Source: Flavobacterium sp. W4I14 (GTDB lineage Bacteria > Bacteroidota > Bacteroidia > Sphingobacteriales > Sphingobacteriaceae). Taken from it: DNA of 64,000 nucleotides. Under the pieces are notes generated by a model. That model saw only the letters and a list, made by a program, of their open reading frames with translations. It searched no databases and was not told the DNA's origin. Every line of letters begins with the position of its first letter. The stretch's first letter is position 1. Position numbers and translations under genes: made by a program. The stretch lies in assembly GCA_030817875.1 (NCBI GenBank), contig JAUSZU010000001.1, positions 4,774,001 through 4,838,000 on the forward strand, given 5' to 3'. Below are positions 1 to 7,344 of the stretch, piece by piece.

Positions 1-350
1 AAAAGCTGTAAGACTAAAATAACGAGCCTAACTCCGTGTAATCTGTGTTTCCTTGGCAAAAACTTAATGCCCTTAATTTCTCAATGGTGAAAACTCCTAA
101 AGCTGAAAGACCAAAGCAGAAAGACCAAAGCTCAATAATCTGCGTAATCATCCCGAAGGAAAAAGCTGTAAGACTAAAATAACGAGCCTAAATCTGTGTT
201 TCCGTGGCAAAAAACTTAATGCCCTTAATTTCTCAATGGTGAAAACCCCTAAAGCTGAAAGACCGAAGACAAAGACTAAAGCAAGAAAACTAAAATCACC
301 TTAACAAATCGGTGCAATCTCAAAATCTGTGCAATCAACCCGAAGGAAAA
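1..350. repeat. Degenerate tandem repeat, two units of about 160-190 bp
   Basis: The block beginning at 1 restarts at 161 with the same opening (AAAAGCTGTAAGACTAAAAT, then AACGAGCCTA). Further matching segments follow in the same order: a block around CTTAATGCCCTTAATTTCTC near 63 and 214, an AAAGCTGAAAGACC segment near 100 and 251, and a closing AATCNNCCCGAAGGAAAA near 146 and 335. Small indels separate the copies. No convincing ORF lies here. It looks like a decaying non-coding tandem duplication that forms the upstream region of the peptidase gene starting at 385. I see no transposase or target-site duplication. Confidence 0.75.
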
Positions 351-384
351 AAAGACATATATTAGTAAACAAATCTTATTAAAG

Positions 385-2512
385 ATGAAAAAACAAATTC
401 TATTAAGCTTATTTGCATTAAGTCTCTTTGCCTGCAACCAGGGCAAAAAACCTGCAGAAAAAATAACATTGATGAAATACCCTGAAACAAAAAAAAGACA
501 GCACAAAAGATAATTATTTCGGAACCATAATTGCCGACCCTTACAGATGGCTAGAGAATGACACCTCGGCCGAAACCAAAGCCTGGGTCGTAGCCGAAAA
601 TAAGGTTACCCAAAACTACCTGGAGCAGATCCCTTACCGCACTGACATTAAAAAGCGCTTAACATTATTATGGAACTACCCTAAAGAAAGTGCACCATTT
701 AAGGTCGGCGAATATTATTTCTTCATCAAAAATGAAGGGCTTCAAAACCAAAGCATCTGGTTTATTAAAAAAGGGTTAGATGGTAAAGAAGAAATTTTTC
801 TCGATCCAAATAAACTTACAAAAGACGGAACGGCAGCCGTTTCGCTTTTGGGCTTCTCTCACGACAAAAAATACCTGGCCTATTCGGTTGCGCAAGCAGG
901 ATCAGACTGGAGCAATATTTATGTAATGGAAATAGCCAGCAAAACCAAATTAGCTGATGAGCTGAAATGGACCAAATTCTCTGGCGCGGCATGGAAAGGC
1001 GATGGTTTTTACTACAGTAAATTTGACGAGCCCGCCAAGGGAACTGATCTTTCTGCAGCCAACAAATACCAGAAAGTGTATTTCCATAAATTGGGAGATG
1101 AACAGCAAAAAGATCAATTAATTTTTGAAGACAAAACCAATCCAAATCTATATTTCGGTGCCAATGTCACTGAAGATGAACGCTTTCTGGTGGTTTATGC
1201 CAGCGCAGGTACTTCGGGCAATGCTTTATACTATCAAGACCTGAAAGCACAGGGAAGCAAAATCGAACCTTTGATTAAGGGTTATGAAAATAACCATAGC
1301 GTTGTTGATAATATAGGCGACAAATTATTAGTAAACACCGATTTAGGAGCAGAAAACAAACAAGTAGTTTTGGTTGATCCAAAGAATGCAGATCCAAAAA
1401 ACTGGCAGAAAATCATCCCCGAATCTAAGCTGGCTTTGGAAGGTATTGGAACCGGAGGAGGATTTTTATGGGCCTCGTACCTAAAAGATGCAAGTACGAA
1501 TATTATCCAGTTTGATTTGGCAGGGAAGAGAATCGGCGAAGTAAAATTACCTGCAATTGGCACTGTTGATAGCTTTGGTGGATATAAAGAAGATAAAGAA
1601 TTCTTTTACAGCTTTTCTAATTTCACCACTCCAGGCACCATTTATCGTTACGACATTAACAAGAGCGAATCGATATTATATAAAAAATCTGGACTCCAAT
1701 TTAATACCGATAATTACGAAACCAAACAGGTATTTTATCCATCAAAAGATGGCACAAAAGTACCTATGTTTATCGTATCAAAGAAAGGGATCAAGCTTGA
1801 TGGCAACAACCCCGTTTATCTTTATGCATATGGTGGCTTTCAGGTTAGCTTAACGCCTGGGTTCAGTCTTTCACGTTTGTTGTTTTTAGAGCGTGGCGGC
1901 ATTTACGTTCAGCCGAGTTTACGTGGTGGAAGCGAGTATGGCGAAGCCTGGCACAAAGCCGGTATGTTAGCAAAAAAACAGAACGTTTTCGACGATTTTA
2001 TTGCCGCAGCCGAATACCTGGTTAAAGAGAAGTACACCAATCCCGCCAAAATTGCTATATCTGGTGGCTCAAACGGCGGCCTGTTGGTAGGCGCCTGTAT
2101 GACCCAAAGACCCGATCTGTTTAAAGTGGCTTTACCTGCTGTTGGTGTTTTAGACATGCTTCGTTATCATAAATTTACGGTTGGCTGGGGCTGGGCAGTT
2201 GAATATGGTAGCAGTGATAAAAAAGAAGATTTCGATTACCTGATTAAATATTCGCCGCTCCATAACCTAAAAAGCGGCGTTAATTATCCGGCAACATTAA
2301 TCACAACAGCAGATCACGATGACCGCGTAGTACCTGCGCATTCATTTAAATTTGCAGCAACCTTACAGGATAAATACAAAGGCGAAAACCCTGTTTTAAT
2401 CAGAATAGAAACTAAAGCAGGGCATGGTGCAGGTAAGCCAACTACGAAAGTGATTGAAGAAGCGGCTGATGTATGGAGTTTTGTGTTTCAGAATTTAGGG
2501 ATGAGCTGGTAG
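385..2512 (+). pseudogene. Prolyl oligopeptidase family (S9A) serine peptidase, lipoprotein, disrupted by a +1 frameshift
   Basis: The reading frame opens at ATG 385 with a lipoprotein signal (lipobox SLFAC, Cys17) and runs into a stop about 43 codons later. Just after an eight-A run at 489-496 the +1 frame continues as the S9 N-terminal region (DPYRWLEND) and stays open to 2512. Removing one A joins the two into a protein of about 709 residues, the normal S9A length: a beta-propeller, then an alpha/beta hydrolase. All catalytic parts are intact: Ser in GGSNGG, Asp in DHDDRVVP, His in AGHGAG. Members cleave proline-containing oligopeptides, and the lipobox suggests an envelope location. As written, only an internal start such as TTG 848 (554 aa, lacking part of the propeller) would give product. 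It could be a true pseudogene, a phase-variable gene or an assembly error. Family assignment is sure; status is not. Confidence 0.85.
489..496 (+). other. A8 homopolymer at the frameshift point
   Basis: Eight consecutive A residues within codons for a Lys-rich linker after the lipoprotein signal. Seven A residues would restore the frame across the whole S9A peptidase. This makes it the most economical position of the lesion and a plausible slippage or base-calling site. Confidence 0.75.
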
Positions 2513-2545
2513 CGTATTTTTTTTCATTCTGACTCTACCAAAGGT

Positions 2546-2652
2546 CGTCATCTCGACTGGAGCGTAGCGAAATGTTCCAAAGGAACTCCTTTGGAGGAGA
2601 GATCTATCTAGACAGATTTCTCGACTGCGTTGCACTCCGCTCGAAATGACGA
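2546..2652. repeat. Dispersed palindromic repeat, copy A
   Basis: It starts CGTCATCTCGACTGGAGCG and ends CGCTCGAAATGACG, so the ends are inverted complements with a few mismatches. The internal part contains GGAGAGATCT and AGATTTCTC, also seen in the copies at 9700-9780 and 54264-54343. It lies just downstream of the peptidase stop codon, a REP-like location where it could act in termination or mRNA stability. Confidence 0.7.
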
Positions 2653-2868
2653 TATCTTGTAGTAATCATCATGAAAAATTATGCTTCTAATATAACACTA
2701 TCCCATTTCCCACTAAATCCATAGACCAATTATAATTTGCTTTAAACCCCTAAAAACCCTTAACTTTTGTTTTACACCTATGCAAAGCATATAAAATATT
2801 GAATACAACTGGATTACAAAATTATCTAGAATATTTCTAAATAGCAGGATTGATAAGACTTTATTTTG

Positions 2869-2876
2869 TAACTTTG
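2869..2876 (+). promoter_or_regulatory. Probable -7 promoter element (TAACTTTG)
   Basis: TAACTTTG matches the Bacteroidetes TAnnTTTG -7 consensus and lies 16 bp before the start of the ferredoxin reductase. A TTG at 2850-2852 could be the -33 element, but the 16-base spacing is slightly short. Confidence 0.45.
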
Positions 2877-2892
2877 CATCAAATTTTTTTTA

Positions 2893-3903
2893 ATGATCAC
2901 TACTGATATAGCCGTAATAGGCGCTGGTCCGGTTGGTTTATTCGCCATTTTTGAAGCCGGTTTATTAAAAATGCGTTGCCATTTAATTGACTACCTGCCT
3001 CAGGTTGGTGGTCAGCTGTCTGAAATTTACCCTAAAAAACCGATATACGATATCCCTGGTTATCCTTCTGTGTTGGCCCAGGAACTTATCGATAACCTAA
3101 TGGAGCAGGCAAAACCTTTCCATCCAACGTTTACTTTAGGCGAGCGTATTGAAGGTTTAGAAAAGCGTGGTGAAGCAGATTTCGTTTTAACGACCAATAT
3201 GGGTACCGTTATCGAAGCCAAAGTTGTGGTAATTGCAGGTGGTTTAGGTTGCTTTGAGCCACGTAAACCTGCTGTAGAAAATTTAGAGAACTTTGAGAAT
3301 GGTAAAGGTGTAAACTATATGATCCTTGACCCGGAGAAATACCGTGATCAGAAAATGGTGATTGCCGGTGGTGGCGACTCTGCTTTAGACTGGACCATTT
3401 ACTTAGCAGAAGTTTGTTCTGAATTAACTTTGGTGCATAGAAGCGAGAGTTTCCGTGGGGCTCCAGATTCGGTTGCTAAAGTAATGGCACTGGCAGAAAG
3501 CGGTAAAATCAATTTGATTTTAAACAGCAATCTTCAGGCGGTACAGGGAACTGACAAATTAGAACAAGTTGAAATTGTGCAGAACCGGACCATGGAAAAA
3601 ACTGTGGTGGAGGCTGATCACTTAATTCCTTTGTTTGGTTTGAGCCCTAAATTAGGTCCGATTGAAGATTGGAACTTAAATATCAACAAAAGTGCAATCG
3701 AGGTTAACGTTGATGATTATTCGACAAACATCCCTGGAATTTATGCCATTGGCGATATCAACACTTACACCAATAAACTAAAATTGATTCTTTGTGGTTT
3801 CCACGAGGCTGCATTAATGAGCCATAGTGCTTATTCTTACATGAACCCAGGGGTGAAATATACCATGAAATATACAACTGTAAACGGAGTTTCAGAATTT
3901 TAA
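2893..3903 (+). CDS. Ferredoxin--NADP(+) reductase, thioredoxin-reductase-like type
   Basis: This 336-residue flavoprotein has the N-terminal FAD-binding motif GAGPVG (about residues 11-16), a central NADPH-binding GGGDSALDW and a C-terminal FAD motif GDINTY. It aligns with the thioredoxin reductase fold but lacks the redox-active CxxC of true thioredoxin reductases. That absence, with the PQVGGQLSEIYPKKPIYD segment, is typical of the TrxR-like ferredoxin-NADP reductases (YumC type). It would transfer electrons between NADPH and a small ferredoxin in the cytoplasm. The next gene, 42 bp downstream on the same strand, encodes a 2Fe-2S ferredoxin, the obvious partner. ATG start preceded by a TAnnTTTG element. 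Confidence 0.9.
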   Translation: MITTDIAVIGAGPVGLFAIFEAGLLKMRCHLIDYLPQVGGQLSEIYPKKPIYDIPGYPSVLAQELIDNLMEQAKPFHPTFTLGERIEGLEKRGEADFVLTTNMGTVIEAKVVVIAGGLGCFEPRKPAVENLENFENGKGVNYMILDPEKYRDQKMVIAGGGDSALDWTIYLAEVCSELTLVHRSESFRGAPDSVAKVMALAESGKINLILNSNLQAVQGTDKLEQVEIVQNRTMEKTVVEADHLIPLFGLSPKLGPIEDWNLNINKSAIEVNVDDYSTNIPGIYAIGDINTYTNKLKLILCGFHEAALMSHSAYSYMNPGVKYTMKYTTVNGVSEF

Positions 3904-3945
3904 GCTTTCTACTATATTTGTGAATCAATATAAGTAAGCTAAAAA

Positions 3946-4272
3946 ATGGAAAACAATATTAATATATACATGCAAGAGCCGGATGGTTCGGTTACTGAAC
4001 ACGTTGCACCAACAGACATGGGTTTAAGCCTGATGGAGTTTTTAAAAGCATCAGAATACGATATTCTAGCTACTTGTGGCGGAATGGCCTTATGCGCTAC
4101 CTGCTGCGTTGATGTATTAGAAGGCGAAGAAAAACTTAACGAAATGACAGACGATGAGTATGCCATGTTGGATACTTTGCCTGATCTGTTACCAAATTCG
4201 CGTTTAGCCTGCCAACTGCAGTTAAACAATAATATGGACGGATTAAAAGTGAAATTACATGGCGTAAGCTAA
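3946..4272 (+). CDS. 2Fe-2S ferredoxin, adrenodoxin-like
   Basis: A 108-residue protein with cluster ligands in the pattern CX5CX2C (CGGMALCATC, about residues 44-53) followed by a fourth Cys in RLACQL near residue 88. This is the adrenodoxin/Isc-ferredoxin type rather than the plant type. It is acidic, as expected for an electron carrier. It follows the ferredoxin reductase after 42 bp and is probably cotranscribed with it, forming an NADPH to FNR to ferredoxin chain. The final acceptor is not encoded nearby. The start MENNINIYMQ is an ATG with no better alternative. Confidence 0.88.
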   Translation: MENNINIYMQEPDGSVTEHVAPTDMGLSLMEFLKASEYDILATCGGMALCATCCVDVLEGEEKLNEMTDDEYAMLDTLPDLLPNSRLACQLQLNNNMDGLKVKLHGVS

Positions 4273-4334
4273 GGCTGTAAAAGATATTAAATGGAAAAAG
4301 GTGATACTTATGTATTGCCTTTTTTTGTTGGTAT

Positions 4335-4360
4335 CGTCATTGCGAGGTACAAGGCAATCT
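4335..4360. repeat. One-sided fragment of the dispersed palindromic repeat, copy E
   Basis: CGTCATTGCGAGGTACAAGG resembles the left end of the GTCAT/ATGAC palindromes. No matching ATGACG end is found within 250 bp, so it is a decayed or truncated copy. Confidence 0.45.
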
Positions 4361-4525
4361 TAAAGCATTGGCCGAAACTAGCCGATGTTTTTTTTTGGAA
4401 ATGTGGGGTTCTGTTTTAATGGCAAGAGTAGTCCTGCTATCGCTTCAAGTCCTCACTCGTTCCTCGTTGTGGGCTTTCCGCTTTATCAGGTTTAGAAACG
4501 AAGGGCTTGTTATTAGAAGCAGTAA

Positions 4526-4608
4526 AGACCTCGCAGGTTTTGAAACGGCGCAGCCCTCAATGAGGCCATTGAAAACAATATAATTTACGAATTAAACCTG
4601 CGAGGTCT
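4526..4608. repeat. 15-bp perfect inverted repeat with a 53-bp interior
   Basis: AGACCTCGCAGGTTT at 4526-4540 is matched by its exact complement AAACCTGCGAGGTCT at 4594-4608. It sits at the 3' ends of two convergent genes. A looser relative (CCCGCGAAGTCT and AGACTTCGGG) occurs near 41668-41710. It is probably a small non-coding repeat element or a terminator-like structure. Confidence 0.7.
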
Positions 4609-4618
4609 GGATGGCAAC

Positions 4619-7225
4619 TTATTGAATAATTATTTTCTGCTTTTCTACATTCCAGCCATACACTTCTACAGCCAGATTACTTTGCTTCCCTGTATATTCT
4701 ACCGTTACCGTTTTACTTTCTCCGGGTAAAATACTCACGTAGTTATCATCATAAAAAGCAGGGAGCACCCGTTCGCCGGTATTGCCATTTATTAAAGCAA
4801 CACGGTTAAAAAATGCGACAGGGTTTCCGTTTGCATTACTCAAAGTAACGGTTACCTTGCCGTTTTTCTGATCAACAGCTGCAACTTTTAACGGTGCCTG
4901 TTTGATGCTTTTTAAACCCGAATATTCGCCATCTTTACCTGGAAGCCAATAAATATTCTCGCTTAAAATATTTTGCTTCTGATCTAAAATCCTTAAAGAA
5001 ACAAATACACCTTCTTTTTTATCCAGCTTGGTTAAGAACTCGTTCATAGGAAAAAGTCTTCTCACCGAAGATGGACCAACCGAATTGAAGGCCTGAGCGT
5101 AGAAATAATCTTTTCCGTCCATATCATACGCTTTCGCCTGTATCATCAGGTTGTTTTTAGTGCTAAACCCATTGTTTACAATGGTAACCATGCTATCCAA
5201 AGGGTTCATCATCACATGCAAAGGTTCGCTTCCTTTCCTTAAGCCGTATAAACAGGCATTAGGATCAAGGTAATAATCGTACATCTGTCCACGCATGGCT
5301 GTCCATGGGTTTTGGGTTTTCCAGATGATAGAACCGGTATACCAGTCCCACATTTTGTTCGAGAAACCCTCCATTAATGCCCTGTACTGATCGTAGTTGG
5401 CCAATTGCGCTTTCATCGCAAAATCTTCTGCACTTTTTGGCTTACCATATGGATTAAGGTATTGCTCGTAGGAGATGTATTTATGATAATCCCATACCGA
5501 ATCGGGCTTGGCTTTGTATTGTGGTGCAATTAGGTTTTCTTTTGGGATAAAACGGAGCAAGGAAACGTAGTCGCCTACTCCTACCGAGCCTACTTCCGAG
5601 TTGTAAGGGAAGGTTTTGGTGCCCCAAAAAGTTTTAATGTCTTGTATGCCGTATGGGCCATCACCGTTCCCTCCAATGGAATTGAAAGACATTTCGTCGC
5701 TATTGGAGAAATCAAAAAGTTTTCTCGTTCCATCTAAGCGCGGTAGGATATCGTTCTTTAAAGGCTCCAAAATACCTTCCGGTGGTGTAATTTCATTTCC
5801 TCCGCACCAAAAAGCAAGCGAAGCATGGTTTCTGATCATTTTGATCTGATCTTCAATGGCTGTTAAGGTTAAGTTATGATCATCTGGATAATTTCTGCGC
5901 GTCCATTGATCTTCTTTTTTCATTGGATCTACCCAACGGCCATTACAATCGCCACTGAACCAGAAATCCTGAAAAACCAGCAAACCGTATTTATCGCAGG
6001 CATTGTAAAATTCAGGTCTTTCCAAAATTGCTCCTCCCCAGATCCTGATCAGGTTGAGGTTCATATCTTTATGGTAACGCACTTCAGCATCGTAACGGGC
6101 ATCGCTAAAACGAAGCATCGCATCAGAAATGATCCAGTTGCCACCCTTAATAAAAATCTTTTGTCCGTTTACATAAGCACCCATACTTTTGGTATGCTCG
6201 TTCCAGATATTATCTATCTGTCGAACTCCTACTTTAAGCTGTTCTTGATCCAAAACCTGATTGGCAGCTATAAATTCGACCTTCACATCATACAGGTTCT
6301 GCGGCCCGTATCCACTTGGCCACCATAATTTAGGGTTGTCGAGCTGTAAATCAGGAAGTTTAACTGTAGTAGTCTTATTTGCCGCAATAGTAGTTGGCTG
6401 TTTAACCAATTTTCCGGCAATTTGATATTGTAAAGTACCCGAAACAGGCTGACCTGTAGGGTTTTCAATTTCAACTGAAACTTTAACGGTAGCTGGATTT
6501 TGTTTCCCTTCGGGTAAGCGCTTGCCTGGAACCAAGGTAATAACCTGTGGATTTTGGATATTGATGCTTTTTGTTTTCTCGATGGTCACTTTATCCCAAA
6601 TACCCGTGTTACGATCACGCGTAGGTTGAATCCAATCCCAGCCGGCTGTGTATTGTGTGGTTAAACCTTTGGCAATAGTGCCATCACCACCCTGGCCACC
6701 ATTCGGGTTACCTGGAAAATCCGGAGGATAAACAATTACAGCCAGTCTGTTTTTTCCGTTTGAAGATAAAAGTTTAGTGATATTGTATTGTGCCCTAAGG
6801 TGCATCCCAACCTGGGTTTTTGGATTAACCTTTTTCCCATTTAAATAAATTTCGGCTTTGTAATTTATCCCTCTAAACTGCAACCAAACCTGTTCGTTAC
6901 CCACAGCACGCTCCTCAAAATCTTTTACAAACCAGTAGGTGTAATAATCGTTACCAGTTTTATACACATCAGGAATTTTCTCATTGTTCATTCCATAAAA
7001 TGGATCGGGTACTTTTTTGTTGTTCAGCAAAGTGGTTAATACTGTTCCAGGTACAGTTGCAGGCATCCAACTGTTAAGTGAAAAACCTGTTTTAGAAATT
7101 TCTGAACCGGTAGATTTAGCATCTTTGATATTGGTACATACCCAGCCCGAATTTAGTTCATAGCGCTGTTGTGCATTTACGGTCAAAACCGAACAGAGTA
7201 AGAGAAGTAGAAATATTTTCTTCAT
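4619..7225 (-). CDS. Secreted GH2 glycosidase (exo-beta-glucosaminidase / endo-beta-mannosidase type)
   Basis: An 868-residue protein with a signal peptide (MKKIFLLLLLCSVLTVNAQ). Domain order is an N-terminal sugar-binding jelly roll (about 25-230), an immunoglobulin-like domain (about 240-345), a TIM barrel and C-terminal beta domains. The acid/base is Glu478 in CGGNEITPP and the nucleophile is Glu544 in NSEVGSVG, both in GH2 positions. The barrel resembles the CsxA exo-beta-D-glucosaminidase and plant mannosylglycoprotein endo-beta-mannosidase branch more than beta-galactosidases. Substrate is therefore a terminal beta-linked glucosamine or mannose, not resolved here. It follows a GH92 alpha-mannosidase gene and a GH29 fucosidase gene on the same strand, which favours glycoprotein glycan breakdown in the periplasm or outside the cell. 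Confidence 0.82.
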   Translation of the reverse strand: MKKIFLLLLLCSVLTVNAQQRYELNSGWVCTNIKDAKSTGSEISKTGFSLNSWMPATVPGTVLTTLLNNKKVPDPFYGMNNEKIPDVYKTGNDYYTYWFVKDFEERAVGNEQVWLQFRGINYKAEIYLNGKKVNPKTQVGMHLRAQYNITKLLSSNGKNRLAVIVYPPDFPGNPNGGQGGDGTIAKGLTTQYTAGWDWIQPTRDRNTGIWDKVTIEKTKSINIQNPQVITLVPGKRLPEGKQNPATVKVSVEIENPTGQPVSGTLQYQIAGKLVKQPTTIAANKTTTVKLPDLQLDNPKLWWPSGYGPQNLYDVKVEFIAANQVLDQEQLKVGVRQIDNIWNEHTKSMGAYVNGQKIFIKGGNWIISDAMLRFSDARYDAEVRYHKDMNLNLIRIWGGAILERPEFYNACDKYGLLVFQDFWFSGDCNGRWVDPMKKEDQWTRRNYPDDHNLTLTAIEDQIKMIRNHASLAFWCGGNEITPPEGILEPLKNDILPRLDGTRKLFDFSNSDEMSFNSIGGNGDGPYGIQDIKTFWGTKTFPYNSEVGSVGVGDYVSLLRFIPKENLIAPQYKAKPDSVWDYHKYISYEQYLNPYGKPKSAEDFAMKAQLANYDQYRALMEGFSNKMWDWYTGSIIWKTQNPWTAMRGQMYDYYLDPNACLYGLRKGSEPLHVMMNPLDSMVTIVNNGFSTKNNLMIQAKAYDMDGKDYFYAQAFNSVGPSSVRRLFPMNEFLTKLDKKEGVFVSLRILDQKQNILSENIYWLPGKDGEYSGLKSIKQAPLKVAAVDQKNGKVTVTLSNANGNPVAFFNRVALINGNTGERVLPAFYDDNYVSILPGESKTVTVEYTGKQSNLAVEVYGWNVEKQKIIIQ

Positions 7226-7253
7226 TATTGTTAAATTATTGAATGAGTGATTT

Positions 7254-7327
7254 ATTGAATGAGAGAATGTTTTATTTACTGAATGAGAATTTTCACTATT
7301 GGTATAGTAAGCATTCTCTCATTCAAT
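7254..7327. repeat. 16-bp perfect inverted repeat between GH2 and GH92 genes
   Basis: ATTGAATGAGAGAATG at 7254-7269 is answered exactly by CATTCTCTCATTCAAT at 7312-7327. A further TTGAATGAG-like direct copy lies at 7238-7246 and another at 7281-7287. It occupies nearly the whole 119-bp gap and could be an intercistronic stem-loop that separates expression of the two glycosidases. Confidence 0.7.
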
Positions 7328-7344
7328 CATTTTCAATTTAATCA

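Larger units (their letters stand above)
2513..2892. other. Intergenic region with a palindromic repeat and a promoter element
   Basis: This 380 bp gap carries a dispersed GTCAT/ATGAC-bounded palindromic repeat at 2546-2652, then AT-rich sequence without coding signal. It ends with a TAnnTTTG element at 2869-2876, just ahead of the ferredoxin reductase gene. Confidence 0.6.
4273..4618. other. Intergenic region between convergent genes, with repeat fragments
   Basis: This 346 bp stretch lies between the ends of the ferredoxin and GH2 genes. It contains a one-sided CGTCATTGCGAGG repeat start at 4335 and a perfect 15-bp inverted repeat at 4526-4540 and 4594-4608. A 71-codon open frame at 4368-4583 has no family features and overlaps these repeats, so I do not call it a gene. 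Confidence 0.6.

Noticed and set aside
276..506. 76-codon minus-strand open frame over the peptidase start
   Set aside because: It overlaps the lipoprotein signal of the S9A peptidase antisense and is hydrophobic only because it reads A-rich DNA in reverse.
4368..4583. 71-codon open frame on the plus strand
   Set aside because: It overlaps repeat fragments and one arm of an inverted repeat, has no recognisable domain, and its composition is that of non-coding DNA.
5876..6328. 150-codon plus-strand frame inside the GH2 gene
   Set aside because: Antisense shadow of a strongly conserved glycosidase; no family features or start signals.
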